From assembly GCA_018224415.1 (NCBI GenBank), contig JAGTUZ010000290.1:1-7091 (forward strand): DNA of 7,091 bases. Reading direction: 5' to 3'. Below are positions 1 to 6,397 of this stretch, in pieces (within the stretch, counting starts at the first letter, position 1; each line of letters opens with the position of its first letter). The position numbers and the translations under genes are program-made. The notes under the pieces are model-generated. The model had not been told where the DNA came from. It worked only from the letters and a program-made list of their open reading frames with translations, and ran no database searches. Source of the DNA: Bacteroidota bacterium (GTDB taxonomy: Bacteria; Bacteroidota; Ignavibacteria; SZUA-365).

Positions 1-1448
1 CGATACAGCCCCGATCCTTCCGTGCCGACAAGCAGGGCGTCTTCCGGAGCTTCAGGATCCGGAAGTACGCTGAATACCGAGCTCGCGGGCGAAGCGAAAA
101 AACCGCTCCGCCCTGCCGTCCCTACAGCCGGGTTGGTGGTACAGAGAACCCGGCTGCTTCGCCGGTCGATGCGACAGAACCCGCCGTATCCGCCCAGCCA
201 GAGTATGGAGTCCCGTCCCTGCCAGATGGCCCGGAAACTATGCACGGGCAATTGTCCGGTCCCGTGCGTTCCAGGTGCGATGAGATTGAATTCTTTCGAC
301 GCCGGCGAATGCAGTCCCAGACCCATTCCGTTTGTGCCAATCCACATGTTGCCCATACGGTCATGGTAGATGCAACGGATGCTGTTGCCCGGAAGCGCTT
401 CGGGATCCAGTGGATTGCGTGCGACTGCATGCAACGTGCGGCGGCGGGTGTCCAGCAGGATAATACCGCTCGAGTGGGACCCCAACCAGATACGCTCTTC
501 GCCGTCCATGGCCATGGTCGCCGTCGCTCCACCGAAGCCACCAGGGAGGACACTTGCCAGGCGGATTTCAGACCAGGCTCCGGTACGGACATCGTGCCGC
601 GCCATGATGCCCTCTTCCGTGGCAATCCAGATGTAGCGGTCGGCTTCGACAAGGACCTGCAGCACGACGGGTCCGTTCCCGGCAGGACTTCCGTTGGCAA
701 TCGCTTTCGATGGCGTTCTGAACGGAAGCGCAAGTCTGCGAGAGGCAAGTCCGTCTTCCTCAAGGAGAAAAAGACCGGCGCGATGTGCGGCCACCAGGAT
801 TTTTCCGGAGCGTGTGGAGGTGATATCGCTGATCATGTGCCGTTTGCCGTCACCGGTCAGATCAACGGCCTTCAGCGACCAGTCGGCAGGATCGTAGACA
901 TGCAATCCGTCACGTTCCGTTCCGATCCAGACACGCTGACGCCGATCAACCTGCAACGCCGTGATCACGCTCGTAGCGAGGGCGCCTCGATTGGAACGCA
1001 CTACGGCAGGCGTCGTGAATTCCCTCGTCGAGGGACGAAATCTCTGAAATCCCGCTCCTCCCGTACCAATCCATATATTGCCGTTCCTGTCCTCCGCAAG
1101 TGCGGTGATCACATTGCTCACGAGGGGATGGGGATGCTTCGGATCCGGACGGAATACAACAAACTGGTAACCGTCGAAGCGGTTCAGCCCGTCGTCGGTA
1201 CCCACCCATAAATAGCCTTTCGCATCCTGCAGAATGCAGTTGATCGTTCCCTGCGACAGCCCGTGCTCGACACGCAGGTGATCAAAACGCAATCGCAGTT
1301 CCGCGACCTCCACGGCCTGGGTCTGGATATCTGCCTGCGTGCCCGGGACCTGCTGCGTGCCCGGGACCTGCTGCGTGCCCGGGACCTGCTGCGCGGTCAG
1401 GCCGCCGGCTGTGGTCATCAGACAGAAGACCAGCAGGATGGCGGGCAT
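1..1448 (-). CDS. Two-component regulator propeller (Reg_prop) protein, secreted/periplasmic sensor N-terminus, partial at left edge
   Basis: The frame is open from 1448 to the left edge with no stop, giving 482 full codons; the C-terminus is missing. Residues 1-19 form a hydrophobic signal peptide (MPAILLVFCL... ending LTA before QQ). Residues 20-37 are three QQVPGT repeats. From about residue 54 come repeated propeller motifs of the Reg_prop type: YLWVGTDDGLNRFD near 79-92, NIWIGT near 124, RVWIGT near 172, YIWIAT near 272, RIWLGS near 319, NMWIGT near 367, ILWLGG near 415 and LLVGTEGSGLY near 472. This spacing fits a beta-propeller that senses ligands outside the cytoplasm. In the family such domains usually precede a transmembrane segment and a histidine kinase, hybrid kinase, GGDEF or DNA-binding output; that part lies outside the window, so the output is unknown. 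The ATG at 1448 is chosen because it opens the signal peptide, but no Shine-Dalgarno sequence precedes it. The frame continues upstream through the 18-bp repeats to a possible GTG at 1559. The gene follows the operon terminator, so it is probably its own transcription unit. Confidence 0.88.
   Translation of the reverse strand, partial: MPAILLVFCLMTTAGGLTAQQVPGTQQVPGTQQVPGTQADIQTQAVEVAELRLRFDHLRVEHGLSQGTINCILQDAKGYLWVGTDDGLNRFDGYQFVVFRPDPKHPHPLVSNVITALAEDRNGNIWIGTGGAGFQRFRPSTREFTTPAVVRSNRGALATSVITALQVDRRQRVWIGTERDGLHVYDPADWSLKAVDLTGDGKRHMISDITSTRSGKILVAAHRAGLFLLEEDGLASRRLALPFRTPSKAIANGSPAGNGPVVLQVLVEADRYIWIATEEGIMARHDVRTGAWSEIRLASVLPGGFGGATATMAMDGEERIWLGSHSSGIILLDTRRRTLHAVARNPLDPEALPGNSIRCIYHDRMGNMWIGTNGMGLGLHSPASKEFNLIAPGTHGTGQLPVHSFRAIWQGRDSILWLGGYGGFCRIDRRSSRVLCTTNPAVGTAGRSGFFASPASSVFSVLPDPEAPEDALLVGTEGSGLY
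1338..1391 (-). repeat. Three tandem 18-bp repeats encoding QQVPGT
   Basis: Three identical head-to-tail copies of cgtgcccgggacctgctg (plus strand) lie at 1338-1355, 1356-1373 and 1374-1391. In the propeller gene they encode residues 20-37 as (QQVPGT)x3, directly after the predicted signal peptidase site. The unit is a multiple of three, so gain or loss of copies would keep the frame. The copies are identical at the DNA level, which suggests recent expansion. A short Gln/Pro/Gly-rich linker is the likely result. Confidence 0.95.
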
Positions 1449-1538
1449 GAGAGTATTGCGGCGGCAGAGAGCGTTGCGGCGGCAGAGAGTATTGCGGCGG
1501 CAGAGAGTATTGCGGCGGCAGAGAGTATTGCGGCGGCA
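1449..1538 (-). repeat. Five tandem 18-bp repeats at the start of the propeller gene
   Basis: Five head-to-tail copies of gagagtattgcggcggca (plus strand) occupy 1449-1466, 1467-1484, 1485-1502, 1503-1520 and 1521-1538. Four are identical; the second has two adjacent changes (ta to cg). The array abuts the ATG at 1448. Read in the frame of the propeller gene it encodes CRRNTL five times (one CRRNAL) with no stop. It is therefore either an arginine-rich N-terminal extension or a repeated 5' leader. Other frames through it read PPQYSL (minus) or IAAAES (plus); both lie in frames without recognisable protein and look like by-products of the repeat. Confidence 0.95.
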
Positions 1539-1607
1539 GACAGCCTTTCTGGTGTACACGATAGTGCGTCGGCGATAATGACAATACGGAATCAGTACAG
1601 GGAAACT

Positions 1608-1621
1608 ACGGGAATTCCCGT
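1608..1621. promoter_or_regulatory. 14-bp perfect palindrome, possible operator
   Basis: acgggaattcccgt is its own reverse complement over 14 bp. It lies between the terminator of the upstream operon and the start region of the propeller gene, where a promoter and its operator would be expected. No known regulator site is recognised and no second copy is seen in the window. A dimeric repressor or activator site is possible; so is chance. Confidence 0.35.
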
Positions 1622-1650
1622 CATAAACAAGGGTGGCGCATGGCCACCCT
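1621..1650 (-). terminator. Rho-independent terminator of the lut/aconitase/MmgE operon
   Basis: On the minus strand an 8-bp stem (AGGGTGGC pairing with GCCACCCT, plus-strand arms 1643-1650 and 1630-1637) closes a 5-nt loop. It is followed by TTGTTTAT, a T-rich run. It begins about 77 nt after the MmgE/PrpD stop, in the direction of transcription. The plus-strand side of the hairpin has no T-run, so it should act only on leftward transcription. Confidence 0.7.
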
Positions 1651-1726
1651 CGAATGATTCGGTATTTGTTTCCCTGTTCATGGTGATCATAGCATGCATC
1701 ATTTCCACGACGATCCGGAGTTGGGA

Positions 1727-3094
1727 TCAGACGATCATGCTCTTCATGAAATCACGCGCACCGTATTTCTCGCAGGTGAAGATGATATCACGTTTCTCTT
1801 TTTTACCATCGACGGAGAGCAGCTTGTCTGACAACGCGTCGAATTTATTTTCGAGATCCTCCATGGTCATCGGCTCGCGCGGATCGCCCTTGGGATACTC
1901 GAGATACTCTTCGAAACGCCGGCCGTCCTTTGTTGTGATGATGACGCGAGAGGGTTGCTTCGCGGGGAACATCTGTTCGAATTCAACGGAGGCCTCGCCC
2001 TTGATGCGATCAATGACCTCCCAGATGCGCGGATCCTTGAGCTTTTCGTCGGAGAAAGACTGCGTCGTGATCTTGTGATCGACCAGGCAGACGGCCACAC
2101 AGTACGGGAGTGAATGATCGGCGGTCTCGCGCGATTCGGGACGGTACTTGTGCGGATCGAAGAGGATATCACAGGCCCGGGCGATGGTGGTGAGGTTCAC
2201 TTCCTCGATTTGGTCGTAGGAAATATCGTGACCGGTCACCACCTTCAGCGTCGTGCTCAGATGCGTGTGCGTGAGCGCCTCGGTTGGAAATGCCTTCATG
2301 CTGCATTCGAGAATCTTGTACTTCTCGCCCAGTCCGCCGAGCAGCTTGTCGAGAGCCCAATCAGGACCGAAGACGTCCATCAGTCCCTCCTTTCCTTCGA
2401 ATACCGCCTCGGTGCCCGTAAACCCCTTTTCCGCCATGAGCGCAGCGAACACACCGGTCTGCACCGCCATCGGATCCACGGTGTTTTTCATCATGGTGAG
2501 CTTGCCCGCAGTCGGACAACCGATGGTGTGGTTGTGCGAACCGTTGATTCCGATGGCGTGCACCATCTGATCGACGGTGAGTCCGAGCAGCTTGCCCGCA
2601 ACGATCGGCGAAACAAACTGCGTGAGCGTGGCATGATGCCATTTGCGTTCGCGCACGCCGGGTACCGCAAATTCACAGAGGCGCTGCTCGAATTCATAGG
2701 CGAGCACAATTGCGGTGATGACGTCCTGCATCGAACTGTTCATGCGCTCGCCCATCGCCAGGGCCGCAGGAATGATGTCCGAAGGATGTGATGGGTCCTC
2801 TTTCCAGTAGATGTCGTTGAAATCGAGCGCCCGCACCATCAGGGAATTGACCAGCGTCGCGTTCACTGCCGGCATCTTGTCACCGAAACCGATGAGCGTC
2901 GCTTCCTCCCTGCCGCCCATCTCGCGGTAGATGTCCCGCATGATGCTGACGTCACGCGTGTGCGTGGCGCCATACGCGCAGCCGATGGAGTCATACAGGT
3001 AACGCTTCACCTCGTAGATGACATTGTCGGGAAGATCCTCGTACCGCAGGCCGACGGCGAATTCCGCGATCTGCCGTGAAATACTTTTGTCCAT
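1727..3094 (-). CDS. MmgE/PrpD family protein (2-methylcitrate dehydratase / cis-aconitate decarboxylase-like)
   Basis: This 455-residue protein has the usual length and motifs of the MmgE/PrpD family: an all-helical N-terminal part with LDFND at 90-94 and HPSDIIPA at 103-110, MMKN at 201-204, SMKAFPTEALTH at 265-276, and HKYRPESRETADHSLPY at 315-331, which is typical of PrpD-like members. Known members dehydrate 2-methylcitrate, decarboxylate cis-aconitate to itaconate, or epimerise iminodisuccinate; sequence alone does not choose among them. The spacing from LDFND to HPSD matches PrpD as I remember it. The position usually held by a Thr or Cys after the LD(F/Y)ND motif is Ile95 here. The start is supported by AAGGA six nt upstream of the ATG. 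It is the last gene of the operon, 38 nt after the aconitase-family gene, which favours a shared tricarboxylic acid substrate. It is probably cytoplasmic, since no signal peptide is seen. Confidence 0.9.
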   Translation of the reverse strand: MDKSISRQIAEFAVGLRYEDLPDNVIYEVKRYLYDSIGCAYGATHTRDVSIMRDIYREMGGREEATLIGFGDKMPAVNATLVNSLMVRALDFNDIYWKEDPSHPSDIIPAALAMGERMNSSMQDVITAIVLAYEFEQRLCEFAVPGVRERKWHHATLTQFVSPIVAGKLLGLTVDQMVHAIGINGSHNHTIGCPTAGKLTMMKNTVDPMAVQTGVFAALMAEKGFTGTEAVFEGKEGLMDVFGPDWALDKLLGGLGEKYKILECSMKAFPTEALTHTHLSTTLKVVTGHDISYDQIEEVNLTTIARACDILFDPHKYRPESRETADHSLPYCVAVCLVDHKITTQSFSDEKLKDPRIWEVIDRIKGEASVEFEQMFPAKQPSRVIITTKDGRRFEEYLEYPKGDPREPMTMEDLENKFDALSDKLLSVDGKKEKRDIIFTCEKYGARDFMKSMIV

Positions 3095-3132
3095 GGTGAT
3101 TCCTTGTATTCAATGAACAACGGTGTCTGAAT

Positions 3133-5106
3133 TCAGGATGCGATATTCGCACGGACCCAGGATTCAAGTCCGCCGAGGAGGACGATTTCCTGCGCGGCCG
3201 GTCCTATCGGATCGATAGCAAACGACATTCCATCGACCAGAATTTCCGAACGGCGGAAATCCACGTTCGCGACCAGGCCGGTTCGCTGCGTGAGAACGTC
3301 GCTGCCGAAACGCTGCGTGAGCATATGTACGAGTGCCGGTGCCTCGATGACCAAAAAGCCATTGTTGATCGCGTTGCGAGCATAGGTTTCGCTCAGGGAT
3401 CCGGCGATCACCAAACGAATGCCTCGATGCTTCAATGCGGTGGCCGCCTGCTCGCGGGAACTGCCTGTCCCGAAATTGAATCCGCCGACGAGTATGTCCC
3501 CGTCCCGAGCGAGACCCTGCCAAGCGGGATCGTAGTTTTCCATGGCGACTTCGGCTTGCTGTGCCGCTGTGAAATCGTCGTTGTAGGTGTACTTGCCAGG
3601 GTAGATACCGTCGGTGTTCAGATTGTCCTGATGGCAGAATAGCAGTTCCCCTTCGATCGCTTCAGGAAAACCCTCGATCACCACCGTCTCGCCGCGCGCA
3701 GCACCATCACGGCTGTTGACGCGTATGGATCCCGACGGGGCGATGGTGTCATAGTCGCCGGGGACGTCGACATAGCCGGCAACAGCAGACGCCGCAACAA
3801 CGGCCGGCGAGGCCAGGAATGCCTGTGCGGTGGCGTCGCCCATGCGTCCCTTGAAATTCCGGTTCGTCGCGGAAATTCCCACTTCACCGGGACCCAGCAG
3901 TCCGACACCGAGACCGATGCAGGGACCGCAGCCCGGCGGCAGCGGGATAGCGCCGGAGTCAAGCAGAAGCTGCCAGTCTCCACGGCGCTCGCTTTCCTGC
4001 TGCACTTCGCTCGACGCGGCGGCGATATAGAATTCCACGCCATCGGACACACGCTTGCCACGCATCACGGCTGCTGCCTCGGCAAGATCCTCGACACGGC
4101 TGTTAACGCAGGAGACGAGATAGGCCTTGTCGATCTTCATACGCTGATCGCGCAGTCCGGCCACCGCGGCCATGGTCTTGACATGATTCGGTCCGGAAAT
4201 ATGCGGCCGTACGGTAGAGAGATCGAGCGTGAGCTCTTTCGCGTAAAACGCTTCTGCACCGGCGGTTGGCGGATTTGCTTCGAGCTCCATGATGCGTGTT
4301 TCATTCACACGCGGATGCCTGCCATCCCCATCGACATCCGAGGGCACGCCTTCGAGTCCACGGGCAGCGACGAAGGCAGCACGCTCCCGGAGCCAGTTGA
4401 TGGTCACCGCATCGACAGGAAACACACCTGCCAGGGCGCCCCATTCCGTGGTCATATTTGCGATGGTCAGGCGCTGGTCAACACTGAGCGCCGCAATGCC
4501 GTCTCCATCAAACTCGATGGCATGATTGAGAACGTCGTCGTTGTTGAACAGACCGCAGAGCGTGATGATCACGTCCTTGCCCGAGACACCGGGCTGCAGC
4601 GCACCGGTCAGCGTCACACGGGCGACCGGCGGCACTTTCCACCAGGTCCGGCCCGTCGCCCAGATCGCGGCCGCGTCGGTGCGGACAATCGGAGTGCCGA
4701 GGCAGCCGAGGCCTCCGTACATGTTCGAATGGCTGTCTGACGCCACGACCATGGTGCCCGGCCAGGCATACCCTTCCTCGCACATGATCTGATGACCGAT
4801 GCCGCGACCGGCGGGATAGAAATCCACGCCCATCGACCGGGCGAACTCCTCGATTTTCCGGTATTTTTCGAGGTTCTTTTCGCTTGTGTCCTGCACGTTG
4901 TGGTCGAGAGTGTTCACGACCTGCCGCGGATTGTGGAGGCGCGTGGCGCCGATGCTCTTGAATTTCGGAATGACCGCTCCGGTATTATCATGTGTCATGA
5001 CGTGGGCGGGCTGGATGGAGATGTAGTCGCCGCTGTGCACTTCGTGCCCTTCAGAAAGTCCGAGGGCGAAGCGCTGGGCGATGGTTTCTATCAGGTTCTG
5101 TGCCAT
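3133..5106 (-). CDS. Aconitase superfamily hydro-lyase, single-chain, Lys4-type homoaconitase-like
   Basis: This 657-residue protein carries all aconitase landmarks: MTHDNT 37-42, SDSHSNMYGG 123-132, the iron-sulfur cysteines Cys333 (VSCVNSR) and Cys393/Cys396 (GCGPC), NRNFKGRMG 415-423, and the swivel-domain loop FGTGSSRE 545-552. The [4Fe-4S] cluster would bind the substrate for a dehydration/rehydration that moves a hydroxyl group. Large and small domains are fused with the swivel at the C-terminus (about 455-657), unlike split LeuC/LeuD. It is shorter than AcnA (about 890 residues). Stretches such as CGLFNNDDVLNHAIEF (184-199) and TTEWGALAGVFPVD (219-232) closely recall fungal homoaconitase Lys4. 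No lysine-pathway genes are present, so homoaconitate is only one option; methylaconitate or aconitate are others. The start is the first ATG, 18 nt after the HD gene stop, with only a weak GAGA ribosome site. The downstream MmgE/PrpD neighbour suggests a joint reaction. Confidence 0.92.
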   Translation of the reverse strand: MAQNLIETIAQRFALGLSEGHEVHSGDYISIQPAHVMTHDNTGAVIPKFKSIGATRLHNPRQVVNTLDHNVQDTSEKNLEKYRKIEEFARSMGVDFYPAGRGIGHQIMCEEGYAWPGTMVVASDSHSNMYGGLGCLGTPIVRTDAAAIWATGRTWWKVPPVARVTLTGALQPGVSGKDVIITLCGLFNNDDVLNHAIEFDGDGIAALSVDQRLTIANMTTEWGALAGVFPVDAVTINWLRERAAFVAARGLEGVPSDVDGDGRHPRVNETRIMELEANPPTAGAEAFYAKELTLDLSTVRPHISGPNHVKTMAAVAGLRDQRMKIDKAYLVSCVNSRVEDLAEAAAVMRGKRVSDGVEFYIAAASSEVQQESERRGDWQLLLDSGAIPLPPGCGPCIGLGVGLLGPGEVGISATNRNFKGRMGDATAQAFLASPAVVAASAVAGYVDVPGDYDTIAPSGSIRVNSRDGAARGETVVIEGFPEAIEGELLFCHQDNLNTDGIYPGKYTYNDDFTAAQQAEVAMENYDPAWQGLARDGDILVGGFNFGTGSSREQAATALKHRGIRLVIAGSLSETYARNAINNGFLVIEAPALVHMLTQRFGSDVLTQRTGLVANVDFRRSEILVDGMSFAIDPIGPAAQEIVLLGGLESWVRANIAS

Positions 5107-5124
5107 GTCGTTCTCGCTATCCGT

Positions 5125-5658
5125 TTATTTCACCAGTTCGAAATCGATGAAATCGGCGTGGTGGAAGATGATGCTCTCCGGCAGCCGTTTCTCGCCCGCG
5201 CCTTCCTTCGAGTGCGTGGCGATGATGTGCATGACTTCCGACGGCAGGCCATGTTTGTAAGCGAGGCCGACCCCGCTGAAGGGATGGCGGATGTGCTTGC
5301 CATAATCGGATTTCACCGGGTTGCCGTCGATGATCTCGAACTCGAGCAGTTTGCCGACATCGGCCAGCATGGCACCGGCAATGAGCCAATCCCGATTCAC
5401 CGGCGTGCGGCGGTCTTCATGTACCTTGATCAGCACGTCGTCGCAGGCCACGCACATCAGGCAGACGGCGCGCACATGATCGATGAAGGGGATGGAGACG
5501 TTTTCCGCCAGCAGGGTGAATGGCATGCTGCGCAGCAGTTCCTCGGTCCAGCCGCGGAATTCGATGGCCTCGGCCCAGCAGGCAATGACCTTGCCACGCA
5601 GGATTTCGTCCTCGATTTGATTGATTTCGGGCAGCAGTCTCAGTACGAGTTCGCTCAT
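5125..5658 (-). CDS. Small HD-domain protein with degenerate HD dyad
   Basis: This 177-residue protein has the helical layout and most metal ligands of the HD phosphohydrolase superfamily: His61 (HVRAV), the dyad region at 99-103, His122/His125 (HIRHP), His144/His149 (HIIATH) and HHAD at 166-169. The usual HDxGK reads ADVGK here, with Ala99 replacing the metal-binding His; the codon is GCC. This should weaken or abolish classical two-metal phosphohydrolase activity, unless another His compensates. The substrate is unknown. It sits between lutC (31 nt) and the aconitase-family gene (18 nt), so it is co-transcribed with metabolic enzymes. A regulatory or cofactor-related role is possible but not shown. 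The frame is open further upstream, but the ATG at 5658 has AGAGGA just ahead and starts the conserved helical part (MSELVLRLLP). No signal peptide or membrane segment is visible. Confidence 0.85.
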   Translation of the reverse strand: MSELVLRLLPEINQIEDEILRGKVIACWAEAIEFRGWTEELLRSMPFTLLAENVSIPFIDHVRAVCLMCVACDDVLIKVHEDRRTPVNRDWLIAGAMLADVGKLLEFEIIDGNPVKSDYGKHIRHPFSGVGLAYKHGLPSEVMHIIATHSKEGAGEKRLPESIIFHHADFIDFELVK

Positions 5659-5673
5659 GAATTCCTCTGGAAT
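5659..5673 (-). promoter_or_regulatory. Ribosome binding site of the HD gene inside a small inverted repeat
   Basis: AGAGGA (plus 5663-5668) lies 4 nt ahead of the ATG at 5658 and decides this start over longer frames. The same bases form half of a short inverted repeat ATTCC-AGA-GGAAT (plus 5661-5673) that could partly hide the site. Five base pairs with a 3-nt loop is weak, so regulation is speculative. Confidence 0.5.
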
Positions 5674-5689
5674 AGATGTATGGGGCGGT

Positions 5690-6397
5690 TCAGTCGATGT
5701 CGTCGACAACGAGGATGGTGAGCGCTGCCGGACCGTGCACACCCGTCACAAGCACTTTCTCGATATCGGCGGTTTTGCTCGGTCCGCCGACCAGCGTCGC
5801 GGCGCTTGTGCCATCGCGCGTGGCGAGGGTGCGCAGCATGGGAGCGGCCTGCAGAAATGAGGGAAGGATGCGTCCCGCCGGAAGCAGCGCGATATGCTCC
5901 ATCGGAAGCAAAGATACGGAGCGGCTTTCGGATTGCGAAGAGGAAATGAGTATCGCACCCGAATCTGCCAGACCGGCAATCGCGACCGTGATACCGATGT
6001 CCGTTTGCGCGTAGCGATCCCGCGCCCTTTCCGCAGCGGATCCCAGTGCTGCGTCGGTCACTGATTCCAGCGCGCTCCCGACCTTCCGAAGTCCTTCCTG
6101 CAGTCCCGCGCGTGCAAGCAGTTCATGCGCGGCCGCGATGCAGCGGCAGGTACTCCCTGTCGTGGCGGCTATCCGTTCCGCCGCAGCGATAATGTGTCCG
6201 ACCGCTTCATCGATCGTGGCGCAGCGCAGCGCCGTGCTGCCTGCCTCGCGGGCGCGTTCAATGAAGCGCACGACATCGGCATCTCCCTGTCCGAATGTGA
6301 GTGTGTGAAGGCGTTCGACCAGCGTCCTGCGTTCGGCCTCGATGTCCGGTTTGTCACCTTCCGGCAATGCAGCGAAGAGTTTCTCGCGCGCGTTCAT
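5690..6397 (-). CDS. lutC: LutC-type LUD domain protein, L-lactate oxidation complex subunit
   Basis: This 235-residue protein belongs to the LutC/YkgG group of the LUD family. The conserved half is C-terminal: DIGITVAIAGLADSGAI (133-149), the SLLP.EHIALLPAGRI segment (162-177), GGPSKTADIE (204-213) and GVHGP (219-223). With LutA and LutB it forms a cytoplasmic complex that oxidises L-lactate to pyruvate; LutC has no iron-sulfur cysteine motif. The start is the ATG at 6397, which overlaps the lutB stop as ATGA and follows a strong purine-rich ribosome site; an upstream ATG in the same frame (6430) lies inside lutB and is less likely. The overlap indicates translational coupling with lutB. The family is known from Bacillus subtilis LutC and E. 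coli YkgG; the physiological substrate here is inferred from the pairing with LutB. Confidence 0.9.
   Translation of the reverse strand: MNAREKLFAALPEGDKPDIEAERRTLVERLHTLTFGQGDADVVRFIERAREAGSTALRCATIDEAVGHIIAAAERIAATTGSTCRCIAAAHELLARAGLQEGLRKVGSALESVTDAALGSAAERARDRYAQTDIGITVAIAGLADSGAILISSSQSESRSVSLLPMEHIALLPAGRILPSFLQAAPMLRTLATRDGTSAATLVGGPSKTADIEKVLVTGVHGPAALTILVVDDID

Larger units (their letters stand above)
1449..1726. other. Intergenic stretch between the MmgE/PrpD operon and the propeller gene
   Basis: These 278 nt hold no gene I can support. From right to left they contain the 3' untranslated tail of the MmgE/PrpD gene, a hairpin terminator (about 1621-1650), a 14-bp palindrome (1608-1621) and the 18-bp repeat array (1449-1538). 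Any promoter of the propeller gene should lie here. I could not identify a convincing -35/-10 pair or a Bacteroidota-type TAnnTTTG element. Confidence 0.7.

Noticed and set aside
122..763. Minus-strand open frame of 213 codons
   Set aside because: It is an out-of-frame shadow of the propeller gene; the true frame is open through the same region and beyond to the left edge.
240..1211. Long plus-strand open frame (323 codons)
   Set aside because: It is antisense to the propeller gene, whose minus-strand frame gives repeated WIGT/GL motifs; the plus-strand product is Arg/His-rich with no recognisable domain.
1449..1538. CRISPR array
   Set aside because: The 18-bp units are directly adjacent with no spacers, so this is a simple tandem repeat.
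1558..1584. TTGTCA and TATCGT on the minus strand as a promoter for the propeller gene
   Set aside because: The spacer is only 15 nt and the -10 match is poor; it was not strong enough to list as a feature.
1263..2078. Plus-strand open frame containing IAAAES repeats
   Set aside because: It crosses the 18-bp arrays, the terminator and the antisense of the MmgE/PrpD gene; the repeats in the protein merely reflect the DNA repeats, and no domain is seen.
4792..5721. Plus-strand open frame of 309 codons opposite the HD gene and the start of the aconitase gene
   Set aside because: It mirrors codon bias of the sense genes; both sense proteins are recognisable families and the antisense product is not.
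5659..5742. Longer start for the HD gene at 5742
   Set aside because: The extra residues lie within lutC, have low-complexity Ser/Thr/Pro character, and the ATG at 5658 has a ribosome site.
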